Under the pieces are notes generated by a model. The model saw only the letters and a program-made list of their open reading frames with translations, was not told where the DNA came from and searched no databases. From assembly GCA_937960895.1 (NCBI GenBank), contig CALCJD010000013.1, positions 1 through 64,000 of the forward strand: a DNA stretch of 64,000 bases. Reading direction: 5' to 3'. Below are positions 43,732 to 51,885 of the stretch, in pieces. The translations under genes were made by a program, and so were the position numbers. This DNA is from an uncultured Spartobacteria bacterium (GTDB lineage Bacteria; Verrucomicrobiota; Verrucomicrobiia; Chthoniobacterales; Terrimicrobiaceae). Position 1 is the stretch's first letter. Each line of letters opens with the position of its first letter.

Positions 43732-44517
43732 ATGATTCATGGTGCAGGACTGAGGCCCGCCTTGGAAAGCGTCGGGCACTACGTGAGCGGTCCGGGCGGC
43801 GCGGAACGGCCGGCGATCATTGCGCCCAATTCCCTCCTGTTTGAGCTGATCACCGAGGGCGCAGTGTATGCGCCCGACGGTGACGACCTGCACGGGGCCG
43901 GCACCGTTTTTGCGCATTATCCGGGTCAATGCACGGTCAGCCGCTCACCGGGCCGGGGATATTACGCCTGCATGACCGCGCGCTTCTGGCTGGACCGGCT
44001 GCCGAAGCGCCTCCCCTGGCCGCGCGTGTTCCAATGGATCGATGCCAATGCCGCGCTGCAGTTCTCCCAAGAGGCGTTGTTTGCCTTCCACCACACCGAT
44101 GTGGACCACGGGGTACTGGGGGACCTCATCTGGAGCCAGTTTCGGTTCCGGCTCGAGGAATTCCGGCGACGGCAGAAGCACCGGGCGATCCCTCCCCTCA
44201 TTGCCGAGGTGATCAGTCACCTCGACCGTCATTACGCCGATCCGTTGGGAATCGAGGATCTGGCAAAGCGGTTCGGTCTCAGCGCGTCCCACCTGCACGC
44301 CCAATTTCGCCAGCACACCGGGATGACCCCCCATCAGCATCTCATCCTGCAAAGAATGCGTTCCGCGCGGCACAAACTGGCCACGACGCAGGATCCCATC
44401 AAATCCGTGGCTCGCGAAGTCGGCTACACCAACACGGAAAACTTTTGCCGCGCCTTCAAGAAACACTGCGGCCTGACCGCCGCGGCCTACCGAAGGAAAT
44501 ACCGGCCGTATGGATAG
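43732..44517 (+). CDS. AraC-family transcriptional regulator
   Basis: A 261-residue regulator. The N-terminal cupin-like effector domain spans residues 1-155. The C-terminal AraC HTH pair (residues 160-260) shows AEVISHLDRHYADPLGIED, LAKRFGLSASHLHAQFRQHT, DPIKSVAREVGYTNTENFCR and the final HCGLTAAAYRRKYR. ATG 43732 lies 87 bases from the divergent epimerase start, so the shared intergenic region is the likely operator. Upstream in-frame extension would cross the epimerase gene and is rejected. Confidence 0.9.
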   Translation: MIHGAGLRPALESVGHYVSGPGGAERPAIIAPNSLLFELITEGAVYAPDGDDLHGAGTVFAHYPGQCTVSRSPGRGYYACMTARFWLDRLPKRLPWPRVFQWIDANAALQFSQEALFAFHHTDVDHGVLGDLIWSQFRFRLEEFRRRQKHRAIPPLIAEVISHLDRHYADPLGIEDLAKRFGLSASHLHAQFRQHTGMTPHQHLILQRMRSARHKLATTQDPIKSVAREVGYTNTENFCRAFKKHCGLTAAAYRRKYRPYG

Positions 44518-44530
44518 AAGGAGGGGGCGC

Positions 44531-44602
44531 GAGGCGCCCAACGTTCAACGTCGAACTCCCAAAGACCTATTGAATTGGGCGTTCAGCGTCGAACGTTGAG
44601 CG
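44531..44602. repeat. AACGTT/GTTCAA-rich repeats, copies B and B'
   Basis: The intergenic stretch has GCGCCCAACGTTCAACGTCG and then TTGGGCGTTCAGCGTCGAAC with CGTTGAGCGTT. The second part is roughly the inverse of the first and ends at the helicase stop codon. The family is the same as the repeat at 41641-41692, which lies in opposite orientation to B. Together they flank the oxidoreductase-epimerase-AraC cassette. Confidence 0.55.
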
Positions 44603-46621
44603 TTAAAACGGCTCTTCTTCCCACGTTTTTCCCGGGGCGGAGACTTCCCAGGGTTCGAGGAGGGGTTCGGGGATTTCGCTGAGAAAGCGGGAGGGGCGCT
44701 GCATGGCTTCGCCGTAGCCGGCGTTGAGACGCATGTCGGGATAGGTCAGATAGAGTTCGTCCTTGCAGCGGGTGACTCCGACATAAAAGAGCCGCCGTTC
44801 CTCCTCGAGTCCTTCGGGGGATTCCGCGCCGCGGGCGCTGGGAAACATGCCTTCGGTCAGCCAGATGAGAAAGACCACCTTCCATTCGAGTCCCTTCGCC
44901 TGGTGGATGGTGGAAAGCGTCACCTTTTCGCAGTCCCCCTCTCCCCCGCCGAGGGCGTCGGGGGTTTCGACCGCTCCGAGAAGGGCAAGCTGGGACAAAA
45001 ATTCCTCGGTGTTGTCGAACTGCCGGGCAAAGGAGGACAGCGTGTTGAGGTCCTCGCGACGCGCCTCGTAGTTCGCGTACTTGCTCTTCATGTAGTCGTC
45101 ATAGACGGCAAAGAGCACGCTATCGATCATGGCGGAGGGAGCGGGCGCGCCCTCCGCGCCGGGGGCCAATTCGGTGAGGGTATGGACAAACTGAAGCCAG
45201 GATTTGGCGGACTTGGCGGGCACCTTGAGTTGTTCCAGGCGGCTGAAGGCCGGCTCCCCGGCGAGCCTGTCGTTGGTCTGGGTCCAGAGCGTTTCCGCGG
45301 ATTTCGCGCCGATTCCGGGCAGCAGGCGCACCATGCGTTTGAAGGCGATTTCGTCGCGCGGATTGACGGCAAACTTGAGGAACGCGGCGACGTCCTTGAC
45401 GTGGGCCTGTTCAAAAAAACGGAGTCCGCTCGTGATGGCGAAGGGGATGCCGCGGCGGGTCAGTTCGAGCTGCACCTCCATGGAATGGAAGTGCGCCCGG
45501 TAGAGGATGGCGATTTCGTTGAGTTCAACGCCATCCTCGTGCAGTTCGAGGATGCGCTGGGCCACAAAGGCGGCCTGCTGGTTGTTGGTTGCGAGCGGAA
45601 CGAGGGCCGGTTTGACCGGGTGGGAGGAGCGGACGGCGGCGAGATTTTTGGGGAACTGCCGCTCATTGGCGAGAATGGCGGCATTGGCCACCTCGAGCAC
45701 CTCGGGGACGCTGCGGTAATTGGTTTCGATCTTGAAAACCTGCGCGTCCGGATGCCGTTGGGGAAACTGCAGGATGTTTTCGAAATTGGCCCCGCGCCAC
45801 GAATAGATGCTCTGCGCATCGTCCCCCACCACCATGATGCTGCCGTGCTTGTGCGCAAAACACTCCACCAGCGCGGACTGGATGCTGTTGGTGTCCTGGT
45901 ATTCGTCCACGAGCACATGGCGGAACTGGTTTTGATAAATTTCCGCCACATCCCCGCAGGTCTGGAAGAGCTCGAGGGTCTTCGCCAGGAGATCGTCGAA
46001 GTCCATCGCATTCGCCTCCTTCTTGCGGGCTTCGTAGGCCACCTGCAGTTTCTCGAGCGTCTCGGCCAGGGGAATGAAATAGCGGTATTTGGCAACCAGC
46101 ACCTGGCGGATGGGCAGGCCGGTGTTTACGGAATAGCTGAAGATGTCGGCCAGCACCTCCCCCTTGGGAAACCGCTTGTCCGCGGAACGCAGCCCCTCAC
46201 GGGCCACGATGGCGTCGATCAATTCCTCCTGATCGTCGCGGTCCATGATGGTGAACCGCTCGCGAAAGCCGATCCGCCCGGCGTGACGGCGGAGGATGCG
46301 GTTGCCGATGGAATGAAATGTTCCACCCCAGATGCCCTCGGCGCCCTGCGGAAGCAGGGCGGCCACGCGGTCGAGCATTTCGCGGGCGGCCTTGTTGGTG
46401 AAAGTGAGCAGCAGGATGTTGCGCGGTGGAACCCCCTGTTCGAGCAGCCAGGCGACCCGGTAGGTGAGCGTGCGGGTCTTGCCGCTGCCGGCTCCGGCGA
46501 TGACGAGGGCGGGTCCGGGAGGGGACGTGACCGCGGCATACTGTTGTTCGTTGAGCTCGGCGGCGTAGTCAATGGCCGGGCCGGCGGGTCCGGGAGTGTC
46601 GAGCGTGTAACGACGGGTCAC
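44603..46621 (-). CDS. UvrD/PcrA-type ATP-dependent 3'-5' DNA helicase
   Basis: A 672-residue superfamily 1A helicase. It has the Q-motif LNEQQYAAVTSPPGPALVIA, Walker A AGAGSGKTRTLTYRV, motif Ia LLTFTNKAAREML, Walker B VLVDEYQDTN, motif III GDDAQSIYSWRGA, motif IV ETNYRS, motif V VTLSTIHQAKGLEWKVVFL and motif VI EERRLFYVGVTRC. It is shorter than typical UvrD (about 720 residues) and lacks an extended C-terminal RNA polymerase-binding tail. It acts in nucleotide-excision and mismatch repair or replication restart. Confidence 0.94.
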   Translation of the reverse strand: MTRRYTLDTPGPAGPAIDYAAELNEQQYAAVTSPPGPALVIAGAGSGKTRTLTYRVAWLLEQGVPPRNILLLTFTNKAAREMLDRVAALLPQGAEGIWGGTFHSIGNRILRRHAGRIGFRERFTIMDRDDQEELIDAIVAREGLRSADKRFPKGEVLADIFSYSVNTGLPIRQVLVAKYRYFIPLAETLEKLQVAYEARKKEANAMDFDDLLAKTLELFQTCGDVAEIYQNQFRHVLVDEYQDTNSIQSALVECFAHKHGSIMVVGDDAQSIYSWRGANFENILQFPQRHPDAQVFKIETNYRSVPEVLEVANAAILANERQFPKNLAAVRSSHPVKPALVPLATNNQQAAFVAQRILELHEDGVELNEIAILYRAHFHSMEVQLELTRRGIPFAITSGLRFFEQAHVKDVAAFLKFAVNPRDEIAFKRMVRLLPGIGAKSAETLWTQTNDRLAGEPAFSRLEQLKVPAKSAKSWLQFVHTLTELAPGAEGAPAPSAMIDSVLFAVYDDYMKSKYANYEARREDLNTLSSFARQFDNTEEFLSQLALLGAVETPDALGGGEGDCEKVTLSTIHQAKGLEWKVVFLIWLTEGMFPSARGAESPEGLEEERRLFYVGVTRCKDELYLTYPDMRLNAGYGEAMQRPSRFLSEIPEPLLEPWEVSAPGKTWEEEPF

Positions 46622-46648
46622 GGGAATCGCAAACGTTGGGAACGGAGA

Positions 46649-47515
46649 TCAGCGCCCCGCGCTGGCGACGGGTTCGTCCTCCTCCGGTTCATTGACCACC
46701 TTGCGCATCGCGGCCATTTCGGACGCGCCCAGGCCGAGGCCGTAGGCGAGAAGCGCGGCGGATTCGTCCCAGACCCGGGCCTTGTTGCTGCCCAGGACGA
46801 CGGCGATGACATCGCGGCCGTTCCACGACCCGCTGGATATGAGGCAATGACCCGCGGCGTCGGTGTAGCCGGTTTTCATGCCGTTGCAAAAGGTGTAGGT
46901 CCGCAGCACGCGGTTGGTGTTGCGCAGGGAGACGGTTTTTCCGTTGCTGAAGCGGAAGGTGTAAAACTTCGTCCGGATGATGTCGCGCAGGAGCGGATTG
47001 AAATACACGGCGCGCGCGACCCGGGCCATGTCCCGGGCGGTGGAATACTGGCCGGGGGCGGGCAGCCCGCTGGGATTCACAAAATTCGAGTCCTCCCCGC
47101 CCAGGCGCCGCATGCGGCTGTTCATTTTGGCGGCGAAGGCCTCGACGCTGCCGGCGTTGTCCCGGGCGAGGGCCATGGCGACATCATTCGGGCTCTTGAC
47201 GAGCAGGGCGGTCAGCAATTGCTGGCGGGTGTAAATCTCGCCGGGCTTGAGGTAGAGTTTCGTCGGCGCAGCCAGGGTGTCGGACCGGGCGATTTCCACC
47301 GGGTGGGAAAGCTCCCCCTCCTCCGCGACGATCAGCGCGGTGAGCAGCTTCTGGGTGCTGGCCACGGCCCGCCGGTCGTTCTCGTTTTTCTTGTAAAGGA
47401 CACGGCCGGTGCGGGCGTCAAAAAGCAGCGCGGAGGCCGCGGTGATGCGGGGTTCCTGGGCAGGAGCCAGCGTGCAGCTCAGGATCAACCCAAAAACGAC
47501 CACCCACCACTTCAT
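46649..47515 (-). CDS. D-alanyl-D-alanine carboxypeptidase (PBP5/6 type, S11)
   Basis: A 288-residue exported penicillin-binding protein that trims the terminal D-Ala of peptidoglycan pentapeptides. It has a signal peptide (KWWVVVFGLILSCTLAPAQ), the SxxK motif in AVASTQKLLTALIV, the SxN motif in VKSPNDVAMALA and the KTG motif in CNGMKTGYTDAAGH. It is shorter than PBP5 because the C-terminal beta domain and amphipathic anchor are missing, so the enzyme is probably soluble in the periplasm. Confidence 0.93.
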   Translation of the reverse strand: MKWWVVVFGLILSCTLAPAQEPRITAASALLFDARTGRVLYKKNENDRRAVASTQKLLTALIVAEEGELSHPVEIARSDTLAAPTKLYLKPGEIYTRQQLLTALLVKSPNDVAMALARDNAGSVEAFAAKMNSRMRRLGGEDSNFVNPSGLPAPGQYSTARDMARVARAVYFNPLLRDIIRTKFYTFRFSNGKTVSLRNTNRVLRTYTFCNGMKTGYTDAAGHCLISSGSWNGRDVIAVVLGSNKARVWDESAALLAYGLGLGASEMAAMRKVVNEPEEDEPVASAGR

Positions 47516-47546
47516 CCAGCAGAACCTAGCGGCACGCAGGCCGGAG

Positions 47547-48008
47547 TCAGGGATTTTTTTTCCGGAATTTGATCGTGATGCGCTTCAGCTTCGCGTCATC
47601 CGGCGGGCTCCAGGTCGTGAGATCCGGGTCGTCCTTGAAGGCGTTGTGGACGATGTAGCGGTCGTAGGAGTTCAGGGGTTCGGTCTGAAGGGGGCGTCCC
47701 CCGGCCTTCACCGCCTCGCCCAGGTGCCGGACCTTGGCCACCAGGGCGTCGTCGCGCATGGCGCGGTGGTGGTCGACATCAACGATCACCCGCTTCGCGC
47801 CCGGCTCGCGGTTTTGCAGAATGCGGTTGAGCAGATACTGCAGGTCGTCAAGGGTCTGCTCGCGCGGGCCGATGAGGCGGTCGCCTTCGTGGGTGATGAC
47901 CTGTAGCACGAGATGACCGTCGCGTTCCTGCTCCTCGATTTCAAAGACGAAGCCGAGGTAGCCCAGCATGCAATCGAGGATTTCCCGCGGGGTCATCGTG
48001 TCGCTCAT
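47547..48008 (-). CDS. R3H-domain RNA-binding protein (Jag/KhpB-like)
   Basis: A 153-residue protein. A KH-like N-terminal part (ITHEGDRLIGPREQTLDDLQ, LLNRIL) is followed by an R3H domain with RYIVHNAF, where R and H are spaced as the name demands. It lacks the long linker of full-length Jag/KhpB. Its ATG overlaps the yidC stop (ATGA). The position in the yidC-yidD-rnpA-rpmH run is standard for this family. Confidence 0.88.
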   Translation of the reverse strand: MSDTMTPREILDCMLGYLGFVFEIEEQERDGHLVLQVITHEGDRLIGPREQTLDDLQYLLNRILQNREPGAKRVIVDVDHHRAMRDDALVAKVRHLGEAVKAGGRPLQTEPLNSYDRYIVHNAFKDDPDLTTWSPPDDAKLKRITIKFRKKNP

Positions 48009-49735
48009 AGCCGTTTTTTCTTTTTCTTTTTCGCGGCCTCCGCCTCGCGTTTGGCGATCACGCTCTTTTTCTCAAGCGTGGGCAGGGGTTTGTTCCGCGT
48101 CAGATAGAGTTGAACGATAGAGAAAAGATTTTGCGTTGTCCAATACAGCGCAAGGCCGCTCGCGAAGTTGTAGCAGAACACGAGGAAAATGACCGGCATG
48201 AAGTAGAAGATCCGCTGCTGGACGGCGTCGCCGCTCTTGGGCGTGATCATCATCTGCCAGATCATGGTGGCCGCCATGATGAGGGGCAGCAGATTGATGG
48301 GGAATCCCAGGATGTGGCCGATCGTGTCGGGCTGGGACAGATCCCTGACCCAGAGGAACGAGCTGTTGCGCAGCTGGATCGCGCTGCCCAGCATGGAGTA
48401 GAAGCCGAAGAAAATCGGGATCTGGATGAGCATCGGGAGGCAGCCGCTGAAGGGATTCACACCGTACTCCCGGTAGAGCTTCATCATTTCCTCGTTCAGC
48501 TTCTGCGGGTCGTCCTTGTACTTCTCCCGCATCTCGGTCATCTTGGGAGAAAGCGCGGCCATTTTGCGCATCTCGTTCGTCGCCTTGTTCTGGACCGGCC
48601 AGAGCAGGGTCTTGATGATGAGGGTGAGGACGATGATGGCCGCGGCGTAGCTGTGGAAGATGCCGTAAAGGCCGTTCATGGCCCAGAGCAGGATCTCGCT
48701 GACGATGCCGAACATGCCGAAGTTCATCACCGCATCCTGCCCGCCCTTCATGCGGCGGAGTTCGGTCAGGTCCTTCGGTCCCGCATAGATGGCGAAGGTC
48801 TCCGTGGCCACCTCCCCCGGCTGCAACGTGAAACCCGGCATGCCCAGGCCGCCTTCCATGCCGTAAAGGGGGGTCCCGGTTTTCCTGTCCAGGGGAAACC
48901 GTCTGGCCCAGACGGAATGGCCGCTGTTTTTTTCCGTGGTGACGAGCGTGCAGAAATACTGGCTGGACACCCCCGCCCAGGTCACATCGGGCTTCTCCTC
49001 CAGGTAGAGGTGCTTGACCGGGCTCCATTGAATGCCCAGGAAGGGAATGCCTCCGGCATTGAACCAATTCACGTCGATGGACCGGAACTTGCCCTTCGCC
49101 ATCCAGTCGAACTTCGTGTAGAAGGACTGATCGGTTTCGTGAATCGGCGCGGCGGCACCCGTGCTGACAAAATACCCCTCGCGCTTCAGGGCGGCGGCAC
49201 CCGTGTTCCTGAAGGTCAGTTCCATTCGGGCGAGGTAGGGATCCGCGCCGGCGCCGGGCAGGACAAATCGCTTGGTGATTTCAAGGCCGTCGGACTCGGT
49301 CTTGGTGAAAAGCACCTCGCCCCGGGCCGGATCCGCCTTCATTGCGAACCCGCCCCAGGCTTCGCCCGGCTTTCCGCCGATCGCCCCGATGGGCATCGAC
49401 AGGCTGCCGTTCAAGGCCACCTGGGTTTGGTCCTCGGCATCGTGCAGGAGAAGAATGGCCCGCTCAATGCCTCCCCGGTCATTGGTGAAAACGTATTCGG
49501 TGCTCGAACTCTTGAGCGTTTCCCGGACCGCCTCCATCACGGGCGCGTCCGGAGTGGGTGCGGCCGCAGGGGCCGGGGCGGCGGCGGTGTGGGCGGCCTC
49601 CGGCGTGGCGGAAGCCCCCGGGGTGGGACTGGCGGCGGCCGGCGGGCGCGGACGGTAGCTATTGCTGATGTGCCATTGGGTGACGATGAGCCCGATGACG
49701 GAAAGAATGACAGCGATCCAGGCTTTGCGATCCAT
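48005..49735 (-). CDS. yidC: Membrane protein insertase YidC
   Basis: Inserts and folds inner-membrane proteins, alone or with SecYEG. The 576-residue product is of the Gram-negative long type. It has a first membrane helix (AWIAVILSVIGLIVTQW) and a low-complexity Ala/Pro stretch around residues 35-65, then a large periplasmic beta domain. The core helices contain GIFHSYAAAIIVLTLIIKTL, NPFSGCLPMLIQIPIFFGFY and LGFPINLLPLIMA. The C-terminus is very basic (AAKKKKKKRL). It overlaps yidD by one base (TAATG). Confidence 0.97.
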   Translation of the reverse strand: MDRKAWIAVILSVIGLIVTQWHISNSYRPRPPAAASPTPGASATPEAAHTAAAPAPAAAPTPDAPVMEAVRETLKSSSTEYVFTNDRGGIERAILLLHDAEDQTQVALNGSLSMPIGAIGGKPGEAWGGFAMKADPARGEVLFTKTESDGLEITKRFVLPGAGADPYLARMELTFRNTGAAALKREGYFVSTGAAAPIHETDQSFYTKFDWMAKGKFRSIDVNWFNAGGIPFLGIQWSPVKHLYLEEKPDVTWAGVSSQYFCTLVTTEKNSGHSVWARRFPLDRKTGTPLYGMEGGLGMPGFTLQPGEVATETFAIYAGPKDLTELRRMKGGQDAVMNFGMFGIVSEILLWAMNGLYGIFHSYAAAIIVLTLIIKTLLWPVQNKATNEMRKMAALSPKMTEMREKYKDDPQKLNEEMMKLYREYGVNPFSGCLPMLIQIPIFFGFYSMLGSAIQLRNSSFLWVRDLSQPDTIGHILGFPINLLPLIMAATMIWQMMITPKSGDAVQQRIFYFMPVIFLVFCYNFASGLALYWTTQNLFSIVQLYLTRNKPLPTLEKKSVIAKREAEAAKKKKKKRL

Positions 49736-49983
49736 TAAAAAGGTGTTTTGAAGTTTTTCGGCACGGGGTCATAACCCTGACCGCCCCAGGGATGGCAGCG
49801 GGCGATGCGCCTGAGACCAAGCCACAGGCCGCGGCAGACCCCATGCCGTTGAACGGCTTCCAGACAGTATTGCGAACAACTGGGCTCAAACCGGCAGCCG
49901 CTGCCCGGCCCCCCCACGAAATGCAGAAGCGGCCCCAGCGTCCATCGGTAGAGACGAATGAGAAAGACCACCGCTGATTTCAT
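49735..49983 (-). CDS. yidD: Membrane protein insertion efficiency factor YidD
   Basis: An 82-residue membrane-associated protein with the family signature: LIRLYRWTLGPLLH, CRFEPSCSQYCLEAVQRHG with three conserved cysteines, and RCHPWGGQGYDPVP. It supports YidC function in an undefined way. The gene lies directly between rnpA and yidC with no spacer. Confidence 0.96.
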   Translation of the reverse strand: MKSAVVFLIRLYRWTLGPLLHFVGGPGSGCRFEPSCSQYCLEAVQRHGVCRGLWLGLRRIARCHPWGGQGYDPVPKNFKTPF

Positions 49984-50376
49984 CTAGGAGCGTGGCAAAA
50001 TAGAAAGCCGCCGCGCCAGAAGCAACCATTCCTCTCGCAATTCGGCATAACCGGCCTGCGCCGCGGAGGATTTGGCCACGGTGACCACCAGCCAGCCGGG
50101 CGGGATGGCGGAACGTTCCAGACGGCAGATCTCGCGAAGACGGCGGCGCACACGATTGCGCTGGACCGCCCCGCCCACACGTTTCGAGGTGATGAACCCA
50201 AACCGTGTGCCTCCCCCGTCCGGATTCTCCAGCACACTCAAACGCAAAAGCCGCCCCTGAACAGAGCGGCCTTCCTTGCGAACGCGCGCAAATTCCCGGC
50301 TCAGCCGGATGCGCGCAGCGCACGGGAACCGAAAGCGGTCAGGCTTCGGTGTGACGGGCGTAGTGGACTTCGACAC
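49984..50376 (-). CDS. rnpA: Ribonuclease P protein component
   Basis: The protein subunit of RNase P, which matures tRNA 5' ends. The 130-residue product has FRFPCAARIRLSREFARVRK, GFITSKRVGGAVQRNRVRRR (the RNR basic signature) and LREICRLE. The GTG at 50376 is the only start in frame before the conserved part, and it overlaps the 3' end of rpmH by 38 bases. Such overlaps are seen in Thermus. Confidence 0.93.
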   Translation of the reverse strand: MSKSTTPVTPKPDRFRFPCAARIRLSREFARVRKEGRSVQGRLLRLSVLENPDGGGTRFGFITSKRVGGAVQRNRVRRRLREICRLERSAIPPGWLVVTVAKSSAAQAGYAELREEWLLLARRLSILPRS

Positions 50377-50512
50377 CCTTCGGCAGGAGGCGCTTGCGGC
50401 CGCGTTGCCGACGGCGGCTCAGGACGGCACGGCCGCCTTTGGTTTTCATCCGCGCGCGGAAGCCAAACTGCCTTTTGCGCGTGCGCTTGCTGGGTTGATA
50501 GGTGCGTTTCAT
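50339..50512 (-). CDS. rpmH: 50S ribosomal protein L34
   Basis: A 57-residue basic protein read from ATG 50512: KRTYQPSKRTRKRQFGFRAR, then MKTKGGRAVLSRRRQRGRKR. The C-terminal extension LLPKGVEVHYARHTEA is longer than the usual 44-46 residue L34. Because this extension is unusual and overlaps rnpA, the overlap is real rather than an annotation artefact. A 180-base region upstream holds its promoter. Confidence 0.95.
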   Translation of the reverse strand: MKRTYQPSKRTRKRQFGFRARMKTKGGRAVLSRRRQRGRKRLLPKGVEVHYARHTEA

Positions 50513-50693
50513 AAATTCTCGCGAAAAGTGGAATCGGGGACATTGCCCGGTTTGGCGGGGAAGTCAATGCTCGATTTTCAAACAAATTCCCCAACCCCCA
50601 CCAATTGCGGATTTTTTTCGAAAAACCAGTTGCATAACTCTACTGCTTGCGCGACAATGGATTTCCGGAAATCCATCCAGATTCCCCATCGCG

Positions 50694-51002
50694 ATGTCGA
50701 CCGTCCATATTCCCGCCCATCTTGTGCATTGCCAGCCCCGGCTGACCGTTTCCCTGCGTCCGGGCTGCATCCGGCTGGGCTGCTGGTTCAACGGCGCGCA
50801 GGCCATCCGGCTGCAGATGCGGTACAAGGGAGAGCCCTGGTTCACGCTCCTGGACTCCTGCGAATCCCCGACCATCGAGGATCGCACGCCGGTTCAGGTT
50901 CCCGGCGTCGAGGAAACCCGAGAGTACCGGGCCATTCCCCTGTGGCAGGGGGAGGAAGTCGGGCAGCCGAGCGAAGTGGTGTCGGTCACCCTGCCGGGAT
51001 AA
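50694..51002 (+). CDS. Conserved hypothetical 102-residue protein
   Basis: ATG 50694 opens a 102-residue protein, MSTVHIPAHLVHCQPRLTVS and so on, predicted beta-rich and soluble, with GCWFNGAQAIRLQMRYKGEP in the middle. It has no signal peptide or enzyme motif. It may be a beta-sandwich (fibronectin type III-like) domain on its own. It converges on ymdB with 6 bases between stops and stands divergent from rpmH. Confidence 0.6.
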   Translation: MSTVHIPAHLVHCQPRLTVSLRPGCIRLGCWFNGAQAIRLQMRYKGEPWFTLLDSCESPTIEDRTPVQVPGVEETREYRAIPLWQGEEVGQPSEVVSVTLPG

Positions 51003-51008
51003 CCGCCC

Positions 51009-51794
51009 TCACCCCCAGATTTCGGACACCCGCTGAATCGCGAGGGCCCTGCCGGTGCTCTCGTCCACCTCCACGATCGCACCGCAAAGGCGCACCGGCC
51101 CCTGCGCGAGAGGAAACGGCGTCGGCAGGGCGTCCAGAAACCTCTTGATGATGGCCTGCGGGTCGCGTCCCAGACAGGATTCGTCGGGCCCGCACATTCC
51201 GGCATCGCAGAGAAACGCCGTGCCACCCGGAAAAATCCGTTCATCCGCGGTCTGGACGTGGGTGTGTGTTCCGAGGACGGCGGACACTTTTCCGTCGAGG
51301 AAACGCCCCATGGCGATCTTCTCGCTGGTCGTTTCGGTGTGCATGTCGACGATGATGACGGGGGTCTCCTCCCGGAGGCGTGCCACCTCGGCTTCGGCGG
51401 CGAGGAAGGGGTTTTCCAGGGCGGGCTGCATGAAGGTCCGGCCCTGCACATTCAGCACCCCCACCTTCCCCTTGGCGGTTTCCAGCACGATGCTCCCCTG
51501 CCCCGGGGCTCCGGGCGGATAATTCACCGGCCGCAGGAGACGGGGTTCGGTGGCGATGTAGGAGGCGGTCTCACGCTGATCCCAGACATGGTCGCCGGTG
51601 GTGATGACCGCCACGCCGGAACGCAGCAGGTCGATGGCAATCTTGCCCGTGATGCCCCGACCGCCGGCGGCGTTTTCGCCGTTGACGATGACAAAATCCA
51701 CCCCGCGCTCCTTGAGAAACACGGGAACGGCCTTGATGACCGCACTGCGTCCCGGCTCGCCAACAACGTCCCCGAGGAAAAGAATACGAATCAT
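51009..51794 (-). CDS. YmdB-family metallophosphoesterase
   Basis: A 261-residue calcineurin-like phosphoesterase of the YmdB (TIGR00282) family. Motifs are RILFLGDVVGEPGRSAV at the start, VIVNGENAAGG, TTGDHVWDQRE, VIIVDMHTETTSEKIAMG and GTHTHVQTADERI, which supply the metal ligands (D, E, N, H, H, H). In Bacillus the homologue hydrolyses 2',3'-cyclic nucleotides and affects biofilm development. ATG 51794 is chosen; the longer open frame upstream is not homologous. Confidence 0.93.
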   Translation of the reverse strand: MIRILFLGDVVGEPGRSAVIKAVPVFLKERGVDFVIVNGENAAGGRGITGKIAIDLLRSGVAVITTGDHVWDQRETASYIATEPRLLRPVNYPPGAPGQGSIVLETAKGKVGVLNVQGRTFMQPALENPFLAAEAEVARLREETPVIIVDMHTETTSEKIAMGRFLDGKVSAVLGTHTHVQTADERIFPGGTAFLCDAGMCGPDESCLGRDPQAIIKRFLDALPTPFPLAQGPVRLCGAIVEVDESTGRALAIQRVSEIWG

Positions 51795-51885
51795 GGCCGG
51801 GCAGTTAAGCACAGCCGGCCCCGCGCTCACACAAAATCTCTTTTTGTCCGTGTCCTTTTTTTTCCGCCCCGTTATTTTTCCCGGC

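Noticed and set aside
44903..47572. An 889-codon plus-strand frame opposite the helicase and carboxypeptidase
   Set aside because: Antisense shadow of two genes with intact motifs; no family similarity.
50513..50693. Replication origin next to rpmH
   Set aside because: rpmH-rnpA-yidC is often near oriC, but I see no cluster of TTATCCACA-like boxes and no dnaA.
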